DNA of 64,000 nt from Allokutzneria sp. NRRL B-24872 (GCF_002155965.1 NZ_MUMH01000020.1:1-64000); one strand, 5' to 3'. Counted from the first letter of the stretch, positions 43,558-52,611 are shown. Made by a program: numbers and translations. The notes: generated by a model from the letters alone, not told the origin.

Positions 43558-43791
43558 ATGATCACCATCGTCACCACCTGGGTCGGAGTCGCCGCCGGGT
43601 TGGCCGTGCTCGTGCTGATGGCCCTGTCCGACCACATGAACGACAAGGCTCAGCCCGAGGGCCGGATCGCCCCGAAGCAGGCCAGGCGCACGCTGCACCG
43701 GGGCACGACCGCGGCGACCGCCACGGCCACGGTCGTGCGCAGGCACCGCGTGCTGCCCAGCCGCTTCGCACGGCTCCACCGCGCCGCCTGA
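43558..43791 (+). CDS. Small single-pass membrane protein
   Basis: A 77-residue protein with an N-terminal transmembrane segment (ITIVTTWVGVAAGLAVLVLM) and a basic tail rich in Arg and Thr. GAGG precedes the ATG at 43558. No homologous family is recognised; the divergent position next to a large regulator gives no clear role. Confidence 0.6.
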   Translation: MITIVTTWVGVAAGLAVLVLMALSDHMNDKAQPEGRIAPKQARRTLHRGTTAATATATVVRRHRVLPSRFARLHRAA

Positions 43792-43798
43792 CCTCCCG

Positions 43799-44010
43799 CT
43801 ACGGCAGGTCGACCGAGCGGAGCTGGTTCTCCAGCACCAGCGGCAGCACCAGCCTGGACCGCGTGCGTGCCGTCTGCGTTGAGCTGCCACAGTCCGGGCC
43901 TGTCCCAGCTCGCCACCGGTTTCGGCACCGCCGTGTCCATGCACCAGCACTTCCGCGGTCCTGGTCGAGGCGCAGTCGGACCACGCGAGCAGGTGCACCG
44001 CAGGCCTGTG
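43799..44010 (-). pseudogene. Frameshifted remnant of a minus-strand gene
   Basis: Three minus-strand frames each show a stretch of high third-position GC that takes over from the next: PAVHLLAWSDCASTRTAEVL, then MDTAVPKPVASWDRPGLWQL, then LVLPLVLENQLRSVDLP ending in TAG at 43799. Read together they suggest one protein broken by two frameshifts, near 43960 and 43870. No intact start or ribosome site is seen. Protein family unknown. Confidence 0.4.
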
Positions 44011-44077
44011 ACCGCTGCGTCCTCGGCGTCTCCGAGCCACTACCGACGCGCCTGGAGGTCCACGGACCTGACCGGGC

Positions 44078-44437
44078 TCAGTTCGGCGATGGGCGCACGC
44101 GCGGGAACACGGCGTCGAGGTCGACGTTGAGCACCACCTCGCAGTCGCAGTGGCCGCCGTACCCACGCAGCCCGCGGTGGAGGTCGTCGAGCGGGACACC
44201 GTTGCGCGCCGCCCACGCGTCGGTGGCCCGCAGCCCGTGGTCGCAGCCCTCGGCATCGACGGCTGTCTCCACGTGGCCCAGCAGTGATTCCAGTCGTGGT
44301 CGGTCCAGGGGCAGGGCCACCGCGTCCGCCCAGCGGTCCTCGACCTCCTGCCAGTCGTCCCACTCGACGTCGTCGTCCTCCTCACGAGCCGCACGAGCCC
44401 GGATCTCGTCAAGGTCCAGGCTGATCCGCACGTCCAT
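44078..44437 (-). CDS. DUF2695-family protein
   Basis: A 119-residue protein. The C-terminal half matches the DUF2695 pattern: CDHGLRATDAWAARNGV followed by RGLRGYGGHCDCEVVLNVDL. The cysteines of CDH and CDC with nearby His could bind a metal. The N-terminus is acidic. AGGA precedes the ATG at 44437. Function unknown. The 200 bases upstream are comparatively AT-rich and contain a one-mismatch copy of the GTCCACWGTGGAC palindrome at 44472-44484. Confidence 0.8.
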   Translation of the reverse strand: MDVRISLDLDEIRARAAREEDDDVEWDDWQEVEDRWADAVALPLDRPRLESLLGHVETAVDAEGCDHGLRATDAWAARNGVPLDDLHRGLRGYGGHCDCEVVLNVDLDAVFPRVRPSPN

Positions 44438-44640
44438 CAGACATCCTCCCTTCACCGCACAGCTCCAGAACGTCCACAATGGACAAATGCACACGAAGTG
44501 TTGGCAGACAACGAGATCGGTACCCATCGACCACGTCGCCGCCCGAAACCATTATTCACCACGATCCAGCGCTGTCAAATTTTTCCTTGCGCCACAACGA
44601 TAATGACACTTAACACGAAAACGGCGGCCTGAAAACCGCG

Positions 44641-46089
44641 TTATGTTGACGTAACGCGGAAAGCAGCGGCCGGGGAGCGGCGGGTCAGCCGCCGATAGCG
44701 CACGGTGGACGCGGGCCAGGGGTTCGTCACGCGCCCGGCAGCGGTCCGGTACCAGCTCTGGCACCCGTCCCACACGGTCCTGCCGATCGCCTTCTCCAGG
44801 CTCCGCCGGTACTCCCGCATGGCATCCGGTCTGACCTCCAGCCGCCCGGGTCCGGACAGCATCCGCAGGCAGTTCAGCACGTGGCCGACCTGGCACTCGA
44901 TCATGAAGATGTTGGAGTTGTGGCCGAGGATCGTGTTGGGGCCGTGCACGAGGAAGAGGTTGGGGAACTCCGGCAACGCCATCCCGAGGTAGGCCTCGGC
45001 GCCGTCCGCCCACCGCTCGTCCAGGCTCACCCCGCCGCGCCCGCGCACCCGCATCGGAACCAGGAACTCGGTCGTGCGGAACCCGGTCGCGTAGACGACG
45101 GCGTCGACCGCGCGGTGCTTCCCGTCGACCGTCTCGATCCCGGTGGCGGTCATCCCGGCGATGCCGTCGGTCACCAGGTTCACGTTGTCGCGGTTGAGAG
45201 TCGGGTAGAAGGCGTTGTCGATGAGAACGCGCTTGCACCCGATCGGGTAGTCCGGGGTGAGCTTCGCGCGCAGCGCCGGATCGGCGACCCCTCGGCGCAG
45301 GTGCCGCCGAGCGACCCACTCCGCGGGACGCGCCGACCAGCCCCGCGTGATCACCGGCGACAACGCGATGTCCGCCGCGAAGTAGGTCAGCGCGCGGTAG
45401 AGCGACTGCGTGAACGGGAACCGGCTGAAGGCCCATCGGGTGAAGCGCCCGAACTCAGCTCCTGGCTTGGGCACCACCCAGTTGGGCGTCCGCTGGTAGA
45501 CGTCGACGTGCCTGGCCGCCCGCGCGACGTGCGGCAGGAGCTGCGCGGCGCTGGAGCCGGTACCGATCACCGCGACGTCCTTGCCGGTGAGGTCAACGCC
45601 GTGGTCCCACCGGGCGGTGTGGAAAGCCGCGCCGCGGAAGTCCTCGCGCCCGGCGATCTCGGGCAGTTTCGGCCGGTGCAGCTGTCCCACGGCGGAGACG
45701 ACGATGTCGACCACGTGCTCCTCGCCCGTCGCGGTGCGGATCACCCACCGGCCGGTCGCCTCGGAGTAGTCCGCCGACACGATCTCCGCGCCGGTCCGCA
45801 GATGGCGCCGGAGGTCGTACTTGTCCGTCACCTGCTGGAGGTAGGCCAGGATCTCGCGCTGCTCGGGATAGCGCAGTGACACGTCGCGGTACTTCTCGAA
45901 GGAGAAGGAGTACAGGTGCGAGGGGACGTCGCAGCCGCAGCCGGGATAGGTGTTGTCCCGCCAGATGCCGCCGACGTCGTCGGCCTTCTCGAAGACGGTG
46001 AACGAGTCGATCCCGGCCCGCCGCAGCTCGGCCGCCATGCACAGTCCGCCGAAACCCGCGCCGATGATGGCGATCGTCGGGAAAGTCAT
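44641..46089 (-). CDS. Flavin-containing Baeyer-Villiger-type monooxygenase
   Basis: A 482-residue flavoprotein monooxygenase. FAD motif GAGFGG at residues 9-14, Baeyer-Villiger fingerprint FRGAAFHTARWD (near 150-162) and NADPH motif GTGSSA are in order. It would oxidise a ketone to an ester, or a nitrogen or sulfur group, with NADPH and oxygen. The ATG at 46089 lies directly before the FAD motif. The serpin gene ends 44 bases upstream on the same strand, so the two may share a transcript. Substrate unknown. Confidence 0.9.
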   Translation of the reverse strand: MTFPTIAIIGAGFGGLCMAAELRRAGIDSFTVFEKADDVGGIWRDNTYPGCGCDVPSHLYSFSFEKYRDVSLRYPEQREILAYLQQVTDKYDLRRHLRTGAEIVSADYSEATGRWVIRTATGEEHVVDIVVSAVGQLHRPKLPEIAGREDFRGAAFHTARWDHGVDLTGKDVAVIGTGSSAAQLLPHVARAARHVDVYQRTPNWVVPKPGAEFGRFTRWAFSRFPFTQSLYRALTYFAADIALSPVITRGWSARPAEWVARRHLRRGVADPALRAKLTPDYPIGCKRVLIDNAFYPTLNRDNVNLVTDGIAGMTATGIETVDGKHRAVDAVVYATGFRTTEFLVPMRVRGRGGVSLDERWADGAEAYLGMALPEFPNLFLVHGPNTILGHNSNIFMIECQVGHVLNCLRMLSGPGRLEVRPDAMREYRRSLEKAIGRTVWDGCQSWYRTAAGRVTNPWPASTVRYRRLTRRSPAAAFRVTST

Positions 46090-46133
46090 GGCGCGGGACC
46101 GTAGGCAGCAGCGCTGAAATCCCGGTGAAACGT

Positions 46134-47144
46134 TCAGCCCTCGGGATCGGTGACCCTCGCGAGGAAGTGCAGGGCGCCGCTGCTGTCGTGGCGCAGCGCG
46201 AACAGGAACGGACGGTCGATCCTGACCTCCACCGGCGGCGTTGCCGGGGCCGACATCCACGAGATCGCAGCGGTCGCGGCGGCACCTTCGACACCGTGCT
46301 CGTCGATGGAGAGCACGGCCTTGTGCTGGACGCTGCCCAGCGGAACCCCGTCCGCCAGCTCGGCGCCGGACGTGAACGCCTCGACGACACCGAGCCGTCC
46401 CAGCGCCTCGCGCAGTTCCACGCCGGTGGACAGGCGGAACCGGGGCAGTCGCAGGTCGACGTGCGCGCTCGGCGCCGGGGCGAGCAGCTCGGTCAGGGAC
46501 TCGGGCGTCAGTTCGTGCTCTTGGTCCGCCAGGTCGCCGCGCGGCATCAGGACCACGCCGGTCACACCGCCCGCCGCCGGGAGGTTCACGACGTGCCAGC
46601 CGCCCGTGGTGGTGTACTTCGCGTCTTCGGTGACCACGCGCATCGTGGGCACACGGCGTTCGCCGTCAGGCGCGTGGAACACCGCTGAGTGCGTCAGCTG
46701 CTCGCTGAACGCCGTGAACCACGCGCTCCGCAGGTAGACCGCGACCACGAGCGCTGAGACCGAACCGGGCGGCAGCTGGTCGATCAGGGACGGGATCAAA
46801 CCGCGAGTGGTGGCCGCGACATCGGCGTTGATCAGGCTCTTGGCCTCCTCCGGCGCGGCCAGGAACGGCGCCGAGCGGGTCTCCGGCCGTTTCGCCACAC
46901 TCGGATCGGCCCAGTGCGTGGTTGACACCGCCAGCTCGGGCTGCTCGACGTGGTCCGGTACGGGAGCCAGCTGCTCCGCGTCCCGCTCGGCGAAATCGCC
47001 CAGCACGGCGAGCAATTCCTCGCGTGTGGTCCCCCGTGCTCCTTCCGCGACCTCGCGCAACGCCTTGGCGACGCAGTAAGGCGCCCACGCGATGTTCGCG
47101 CGCGGGTCGAGGACGTGGTGCAACGCGAGCGTGAAGGGGAGCAT
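46134..47144 (-). CDS. Serpin-family protease inhibitor
   Basis: A 336-residue serpin, somewhat shorter than eukaryotic members. The typical shutter/breach and C-terminal elements are seen (YLRSAWFTAFS, NLPAAGGVTGVVLMPRG, IDRPFLFALRH, LHFLARVTDPEG). The reactive-loop hinge near residues 280-300 (EHGVEGAAATAAISW, then MSAPATPP) is small-residue rich, as needed for inhibition, and places Met/Ser around P2-P1, suggesting elastase-, chymotrypsin- or subtilisin-like targets. No signal peptide is seen. Divergent from the histidine-kinase gene. Confidence 0.9.
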   Translation of the reverse strand: MLPFTLALHHVLDPRANIAWAPYCVAKALREVAEGARGTTREELLAVLGDFAERDAEQLAPVPDHVEQPELAVSTTHWADPSVAKRPETRSAPFLAAPEEAKSLINADVAATTRGLIPSLIDQLPPGSVSALVVAVYLRSAWFTAFSEQLTHSAVFHAPDGERRVPTMRVVTEDAKYTTTGGWHVVNLPAAGGVTGVVLMPRGDLADQEHELTPESLTELLAPAPSAHVDLRLPRFRLSTGVELREALGRLGVVEAFTSGAELADGVPLGSVQHKAVLSIDEHGVEGAAATAAISWMSAPATPPVEVRIDRPFLFALRHDSSGALHFLARVTDPEG

Positions 47145-47250
47145 GCCCGGATGCTAGTTCGAGTGCTGGCGCGCGGCTCCCCTGCGCGGGGGACGTCACG
47201 GCCCGCGCAGCCGTTTACGCTGCGCCGGGCACGATGAGCGGAAGGCAGCG

Positions 47251-48378
47251 GTGAACACTCCCGGAACGTTGACCAGGCAGTCACGGCTCGTCGCGGCGCT
47301 GTGCATGTGCGTCGACTCGGTGCTCTACGTGACGAATCTGCGCAAACCCGCGTTCGGCTGGGTGGACGTCGTCGCGATCGCGCTGATCCTGCTGGTCAAC
47401 GCGGGACTCGCCACCTCCGCGAAGCGCTCGGGGCTCGTGGCGGTGGCTGTGGCGGCCGTGCAGATCGTCATCCCGCTGGTGTTCGATCCCGGCTCGCACC
47501 ACATCTGCACCACCGGCGGCATGATGGCCGCTTATCGGGTCGGCGCGTGGCTGCCCGCGTGGCCGGGACTGCTGTCGATCGGCGCGCTCGCGGTCGCTGA
47601 CTTCGCTGACGGCAAGTTCCCCGGTACAGGACCGCTTCCGCTCATCATCACCATCACCAGCAGCGCGGTGTTGCCGTGGATCGTCGGCCGCCACACCACC
47701 ACGCGCAGCGCGTACATCGCCGAGCTGGAGCGCCGCGCGGACCGTCAGGAGCAGGCGGTGCAGCGCGCGCTCGCGGAGGAACGCAGCTCCATCGCGCGCG
47801 ATCTGCACGACATGATCTCCCACCACGTCAGCGCGATCGGCGTGCACGCGGGCGCCGCGCGGCTCGGTATCGGGTCGACCGGCAACGCGGCCGCGCAACG
47901 CTCGTTGAGCGCGGTGGAGACGGCGAGCCGTTCTGCCATGACGGACCTGCGCAGGCTGCTGGATCTGTTGCACGGCAAAGACGACCACCAGCACCGCCAG
48001 CCCGGGATGAGCAACGCGGACGAACTGCTCGCCGGGGTGCGCGCGGCGGGACTGCCGGTCACCATGACCACGAGCGGGGCACCGTTGGAGTTGCCGGGTT
48101 CCGTCGACGTCGCGCTCTACCGCATTTTCCAGGAAGCACTGACAAACGCATTGCGGCACGGTGACGGGGTGGCCGATGTCGTGTTGGAGCACCATGACGA
48201 GGAGGTCGTCCTGACCGTGACGAATTCCTTGAGGGGCAGCAACAACGGCACTGACCGCGGTTCCGGGCTGACCGGCATCCGGGACCGCGTGGCGCTCTTC
48301 GGTGGACAGGCGCGGTTCGGGCCGGACGGCGAGAACTGGGTGCTTCGGGTGAGCCTGCCGACCAAGGAGACCGCGTGA
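47251..48378 (+). CDS. NarL/DesK-type sensor histidine kinase
   Basis: A 375-residue membrane histidine kinase. Four or five hydrophobic segments occupy residues 1-150. The HisKA_3 phospho-acceptor motif SSIARDLHDMISHHVSAI lies near residue 180, the N-box as EALTNALRHGDG and the G-box as GSGLTGIRDRVALFGG. It overlaps the response regulator gene as GTGA. The sensor is all membrane-embedded, so it may sense an envelope or metal signal related to the downstream genes. Confidence 0.92.
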   Translation: MNTPGTLTRQSRLVAALCMCVDSVLYVTNLRKPAFGWVDVVAIALILLVNAGLATSAKRSGLVAVAVAAVQIVIPLVFDPGSHHICTTGGMMAAYRVGAWLPAWPGLLSIGALAVADFADGKFPGTGPLPLIITITSSAVLPWIVGRHTTTRSAYIAELERRADRQEQAVQRALAEERSSIARDLHDMISHHVSAIGVHAGAARLGIGSTGNAAAQRSLSAVETASRSAMTDLRRLLDLLHGKDDHQHRQPGMSNADELLAGVRAAGLPVTMTTSGAPLELPGSVDVALYRIFQEALTNALRHGDGVADVVLEHHDEEVVLTVTNSLRGSNNGTDRGSGLTGIRDRVALFGGQARFGPDGENWVLRVSLPTKETA

Positions 48379-49064
48379 GCCTCAGGGTGCTTCTGGCCGA
48401 CGACCACGCGTTGTTCCGCTCCGGGTTGCGCGCGGTGCTGGACACACAGGAGGACTTGGAATGCGTTGGAGAGGCCGAGGACGGGCTCGCGGCCGTGGCG
48501 GAGACCGCGCGACTGCGACCGGATCTCGCGGTGCTCGATGTGCGCATGCCACGGTTGGACGGGCTCGCGGCGGCCGAAGCGATCCTCCGCACTCCTGGTA
48601 ATGCCACCAAGGTCCTCGTTCTGACCACCTACGACAGCGACGAGTACGTCTACCGCGCGTTGCGCGCGGGCGCGAGCGGCTTCCTGTTGAAGAGCCTGCC
48701 GCCGGAGGAGATGATCTCGGCGATGCGGGTGGCGGTGCGCGGGGACGCGCTCATCGACCCGTCCGTGACCAAGCGGCTGATCTCGCGCTTCGCCACGAGC
48801 ATCGAGCCGCCGTCGAAGCCGCCCGAGGTGCGGCGGTTGACCAGCCGGGAGTTCGAGGTGCTGCTGCTGATCGCCGCGGCGCACAGCAACGCCGAGATCG
48901 CCGAGCGGTTGCGCGTCGGCGAGGAGACGGTGAAAACGCACGTCTCGCGAGTTCTGTCGAAGCTCGGACTACGCGATCGGGTACATGCTGCCGTGTACGC
49001 CTACCTGCACGGACTCGTCCCGATGTCCCCCGTGAGAGGGATGGCCGCTCCCCCTCAGCCGTGA
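48375..49064 (+). CDS. NarL/FixJ-type response regulator
   Basis: A 229-residue two-domain response regulator: receiver domain with phospho-acceptor Asp in LAVLDVRMPRLDG (near residue 55) and Lys in GFLLKSLPPEE, and C-terminal LuxR-type HTH (LTSREFEVLLLIAAAHSNAE, then VKTHVSRVLSKL). It is coupled to the kinase gene and is followed after 36 bases by the metal-related gene group, its likely target. Confidence 0.92.
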   Translation: MSLRVLLADDHALFRSGLRAVLDTQEDLECVGEAEDGLAAVAETARLRPDLAVLDVRMPRLDGLAAAEAILRTPGNATKVLVLTTYDSDEYVYRALRAGASGFLLKSLPPEEMISAMRVAVRGDALIDPSVTKRLISRFATSIEPPSKPPEVRRLTSREFEVLLLIAAAHSNAEIAERLRVGEETVKTHVSRVLSKLGLRDRVHAAVYAYLHGLVPMSPVRGMAAPPQP

Positions 49065-49100
49065 CGATCTTGTCGGGGCCAGGTCCTACCGTCGGCCCCG

Positions 49101-50492
49101 ATGAGAACAACAGCCACAGCGCTGGTCGCGTTCCTGCTGCTGCTCTGCGGGGCGCCGCACGCGTTCGCCGACGGGGCGATGGCCGGGGCCGATGTGCACG
49201 TGGCGCAGACCCTGGGCTCCCGCGAGCTGACCGTGGTGCTGCGCCGCGTCGACGCGGTGCCAGGACCGTTGCGCGTCAACGTGATCACCCACGCGGGCAG
49301 TCCTCCGGGGCGGCTCGCGCTCCGGCTCGTGCCGACCGGTGCGGGCTCGGCGGGCGGCGACCGCGCCGAGAGCACCACGACCGTCGAGCTGCGTGATCGC
49401 CCCGGCTCGCACGACGCGACGCTCTCGGTCAGCGCGCCCGGACCGCAGGAGCTCGTGCTCGACGAGGTCGCGCGCATTCCCTTCGTCGTGCCGGTGACCG
49501 TGCTGTCCCCTGCGGAGCGCGTGACCTACGGCGGCTTCGTGGCCGCGGGTGTGCTGTTGTTCGTTTCCCTTGTGGTGTCGGTGAAAGCTCGACGTTCGTG
49601 GCCCGCGCTGGTGCCCGGCGGCGGAGTGGTCGCGGCGCTGGCCGTCGCGGTGACCGGCGCGCTGCTGTCGGCGTCCACGCCAGCACCACCGATACCGGGC
49701 ACGGACATCGACGCGACGGTGGACAACGTCCTCGATCCGTACTCGGTGCGCGCACAGTCCCTTGTGGACACATCGCGGCCTCCGGTGAACGTGTTGGCGT
49801 CGCAGGGATTCGTGCCCGGCGGCGTCGAGTTGACGCTGCGCTTCACCGATGGCGCGAGCGGGCGCCCGGTTGACGATCTGCTCGTCCACGACAGCGCGCT
49901 GGCGCACCTGTTGGTCGTGCCACCGTCCGGGGCGCTGCGGCACCTGCACCCGGTCCGCGTCGCTCCCGGCGAGTACCGCGTGCACCTCGCCGATCCGGAA
50001 CCTGGCTACCACGCGGTGTCCGTGGAGATCGCGAGACGCGGCGGTGGTGTGCAGTTGGTGCGCTCCGCCACGGGGTTCACGCTGCCCGGCGCGCCGCGTC
50101 CCGCCGTGCCGACCGTCGAGACCGTTCACGCCGAAGGCGGCTCTCCGGAGACGATCACCGCGCGGTTCAGCGAGAAAAGGGACCTGCAACCGTGGCTCGG
50201 CATGGTGGGCCACCTGATCGTGGTCGGTCCGCTGTCCGACGAGCCGGAGGTCGGGCGTGCGGCGGCCGGAGCGGCGACGTGGGCGCACGTGCACCACATG
50301 GCGCCGCTGACCCGGGGCGGCGCGGGCGGGCTCCCCGACGAAACCGTTGCTGCGTATGGGCCGGAGGTGTCGTTCACGCACACCTTCACGCTGCCCGGCC
50401 GCTACCGCGCGTGGATTCAGGCGGAGCGCGAATACGCCCTCACGACCAGGCCGGTGGAGATCGTCGTGTCACCGGGTGGAGGGAGCCCATGA
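49101..50492 (+). CDS. Membrane-anchored protein with tandem YtkA/CopC-like metal-binding domains
   Basis: A 463-residue exported protein: signal peptide (ALVAFLLLLCGAPHAFA), an N-terminal beta domain (about 25-140), two hydrophobic segments (about 141-160 and 171-191) and a C-terminal part with two copies of a pattern seen in periplasmic heavy-metal-binding proteins: HDSALAHLLVVPPSGALRHL and LGMVGHLIVVGP, then WAHVHHM and FTHTFTLPGRYRAWIQAERE. Clustered His/Met suggest copper or another soft metal. It begins a four-gene coupled group (ATGA overlap with the next gene). Function inferred. Confidence 0.72.
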   Translation: MRTTATALVAFLLLLCGAPHAFADGAMAGADVHVAQTLGSRELTVVLRRVDAVPGPLRVNVITHAGSPPGRLALRLVPTGAGSAGGDRAESTTTVELRDRPGSHDATLSVSAPGPQELVLDEVARIPFVVPVTVLSPAERVTYGGFVAAGVLLFVSLVVSVKARRSWPALVPGGGVVAALAVAVTGALLSASTPAPPIPGTDIDATVDNVLDPYSVRAQSLVDTSRPPVNVLASQGFVPGGVELTLRFTDGASGRPVDDLLVHDSALAHLLVVPPSGALRHLHPVRVAPGEYRVHLADPEPGYHAVSVEIARRGGGVQLVRSATGFTLPGAPRPAVPTVETVHAEGGSPETITARFSEKRDLQPWLGMVGHLIVVGPLSDEPEVGRAAAGAATWAHVHHMAPLTRGGAGGLPDETVAAYGPEVSFTHTFTLPGRYRAWIQAEREYALTTRPVEIVVSPGGGSP

Positions 50493-50902
50493 CCACGCGA
50501 TGCCTCGGAACGGAGCGTAGACGGTGGGTGGCGGTGGTGCTCGCGGTGGCGCTCGTCGTGGCGGGCGCGGTGCTGCTGTTCGGCGGCGGGGACGGCGGGC
50601 GGGTGGAGCTGACTTCTAGTTCCACCAGGCATTCCGTGCGCCTGGTGGTCAAGCGGGCGCGTGTGGGCACGACGGCGATGGACGTGGAGACCACCGGAGC
50701 GTCCACTGTGGACAGTGTGCGGCTGGAGCCCGCGATGCACATGGGCCACGCGATGCGGCCCGCCGCGACCACGGTGGTGGGACCGGGGCGCTTCCGCGCT
50801 GAGAACGTGCTGCTGGAGATGACCGGGCAGTGGGAGGTGACCGTCGTGCTGCGCGACGGCACCGGGACCGAGCGCGTCGTCTTCCCGTTGCTGGTGAGCT
50901 GA
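50489..50902 (+). CDS. YtkA/FixH-like small membrane-anchored protein with Met/His motif
   Basis: A 137-residue protein with an N-terminal membrane anchor (WVAVVLAVALVVAGAVLLF) and an extracellular beta domain of the YtkA/FixH type. The metal-type motif AMHMGHAMRP, followed by LLEMTGQWEVTVVL, is typical. It overlaps the previous gene as ATGA. Likely a copper chaperone or part of a metal-delivery complex. Confidence 0.7.
   Translation: MTTRCLGTERRRWVAVVLAVALVVAGAVLLFGGGDGGRVELTSSSTRHSVRLVVKRARVGTTAMDVETTGASTVDSVRLEPAMHMGHAMRPAATTVVGPGRFRAENVLLEMTGQWEVTVVLRDGTGTERVVFPLLVS
50701..50713. repeat. GTCCACWGTGGAC palindrome, copy 5
   Basis: Exact 13-bp palindrome (central T) in the YtkA-like gene, encoding Ser-Thr-Val-Asp. 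Confidence 0.8.
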
Positions 50903-50916
50903 GGAGAGGGACAACG

Positions 50917-52020
50917 ATGGCTGTGACAGCTCCGGCGGAGCGCGCCGGGACCGCGAAGGGGCTCGCGCCCGCACTGGTGGTGTTGCTCGGCGCCCTGTCG
51001 TCGCTGGTGGGGCTCAGCTGGGACGTGCAGTGGCACATCGACGTCGGGCCGGACACCTTCTTCACGCTGCCGCACCTGTTCATCTACGCGGGCAGCGCGC
51101 TGACCGGGCTGACGGCGCTGACGGTGGTGCTGCGGACGACGGCGGCCGAGCGCGCGGGCCGCGAGGTCGACCCGGCGGTCGGCGGGCGGGCGGTCGGCGT
51201 GTTCGGCAGGACCTTCGCCGCGCCCGTCGCCTACCTGGTGATCGGGACCTCGGCGGCGGTGTTCCTGGTGTACGGGCTCTGGGACCAGTGGTGGCACGGG
51301 GTCTACGGCTTCGACGCGACGATCGACTCGCCGCCGCACATCGGCCTGCTGCTGTCGGTGTCCGCCACGATCATCGGCTCGCTGATGACCTTCGCGGTGG
51401 TGGCCGGGCGCGAGCGCTGGGGCCGGGCCGGAGTGCTCCTCGCGGTGGCGATGCTCGTGGCGTTCTGCACCATCACCTCGCTGGCCTTCAGCGGCGCCGA
51501 CCTCGGCGTCAACGCGGTGGACATCAGCATCGCGTTCACCACGGTGATGCTGTTGCTGATGGCGACCTCGTTCTTCCGCAGGACCGGCGCGGCGTTGCTG
51601 ACCGCCGTCACGGTCGCGGGCGTCCAGGCGGTGCTGTGGGTGTTCACGCCGTGGGCGACGACCACGTACGCGGACTCGGTGGGCCTGCCGGTGCGGGACT
51701 ACGTCGAGGGCGTTCCGGCGATGCCGAACCTGATCCCGATGAGCCTGCTCGGCGTCGCACTGCTGGTGGAGCTGGCCAGGCGCGGCCCGTGGTCGGCGCG
51801 CGCGTTCGCTCCTGCGCTCGGCGCGGTGGGCGCGGTCGTGATCACCGCGCTCGCCCCGGTGCAGCGCCTGATCACCAGGGGGTTCCCGATCACCGACGTC
51901 GGCGCCCTGGCCCTCACCTGCGCCGTCGCCGCGCTGTTCGGGCTGCTGGCCGGATTCCTCGGTCGGCGCTTCGGCGTCATGTTGCGCGCCCTGACCCCCA
52001 CCCAGGAGGAAGCTCGATGA
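50917..52020 (+). CDS. Polytopic membrane protein with conserved Trp/His motifs
   Basis: A 367-residue protein with about eight hydrophobic segments. Two motifs at membrane borders stand out: SWDVQWHIDVGPDTFFTLPH (near 35-55, followed by LFIYAGSA) and LWDQWWHGVYGFDATIDSPP, then HIGLLL. Paired Trp/His/Asp residues at such places can bind heme or copper. It is the third gene of the coupled group and probably the membrane core of the system. GAGGAGAGGG precedes the ATG at 50917. No named family is recognised with certainty. Confidence 0.75.
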   Translation: MAVTAPAERAGTAKGLAPALVVLLGALSSLVGLSWDVQWHIDVGPDTFFTLPHLFIYAGSALTGLTALTVVLRTTAAERAGREVDPAVGGRAVGVFGRTFAAPVAYLVIGTSAAVFLVYGLWDQWWHGVYGFDATIDSPPHIGLLLSVSATIIGSLMTFAVVAGRERWGRAGVLLAVAMLVAFCTITSLAFSGADLGVNAVDISIAFTTVMLLLMATSFFRRTGAALLTAVTVAGVQAVLWVFTPWATTTYADSVGLPVRDYVEGVPAMPNLIPMSLLGVALLVELARRGPWSARAFAPALGAVGAVVITALAPVQRLITRGFPITDVGALALTCAVAALFGLLAGFLGRRFGVMLRALTPTQEEAR

Positions 52021-52571
52021 TCAAGTGCCTGTCGGCGCTGGTGCTCGCGCTCGGCGCACTGGCGCTGAGCGCGCCGACCGCGATGGCCTACGAGCCGGTC
52101 AACATCGTCCACACCGAGCGCGTGCAGGTCGGGCCGTACGGGCTCACCGTCGGGTTCAGCACGTGGCCCGTGCGCGCGATGCAGTCGCTGGACTTCACGT
52201 TCGTGCCCGAGGGCGGCATCGCGGGCAAGAGCGGCACACTGCGCCAGGTCCACCAGGACTCCCAGCAGGCCGAGAACCCCAGGCGCGGGCGCAACGCCCC
52301 GCTCGCCCGGCACCCGCGCAAGCGCGAGGTGTGGGGCCTGGACATCCACTCGTTGAACCGGCCGGGTACGTGGTCGCTGGCGTTCACCGTCGACGGCCCG
52401 GCCGGGCGCGGCGAGGGCGTCCTGAGCGACATCCAGGTGCTCGACCAGCCGGGACCGCCGCTCGCGCTGAGCTGGGCGGTGAGCGCGCTGCCGCTGCTCG
52501 GGCTCGTCGGCTTCCTGGCAGTCGCCTGGCGGCGTACACCGAACGAACGCTACGAACCCGTAGCGATTTAG
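52017..52571 (+). CDS. Exported, C-terminally anchored protein of the metal-related group
   Basis: A 184-residue exported protein with signal peptide (SALVLALGALALSAPTAMA), a beta-rich extracellular domain (NIVHTERVQVGPYGLTVGFS, then REVWGLDIHSLNRPGTWSL) and a C-terminal membrane anchor (ALSWAVSALPLLGLVGFLAV). It overlaps the previous gene as ATGA. Its layout resembles auxiliary proteins of copper/cytochrome-oxidase-related clusters; role unknown. Confidence 0.7.
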   Translation: MIKCLSALVLALGALALSAPTAMAYEPVNIVHTERVQVGPYGLTVGFSTWPVRAMQSLDFTFVPEGGIAGKSGTLRQVHQDSQQAENPRRGRNAPLARHPRKREVWGLDIHSLNRPGTWSLAFTVDGPAGRGEGVLSDIQVLDQPGPPLALSWAVSALPLLGLVGFLAVAWRRTPNERYEPVAI

Positions 52572-52611
52572 GGCAGGATGGGCGCGATCTATCACCCGAC
52601 CCAGGGAGTGT

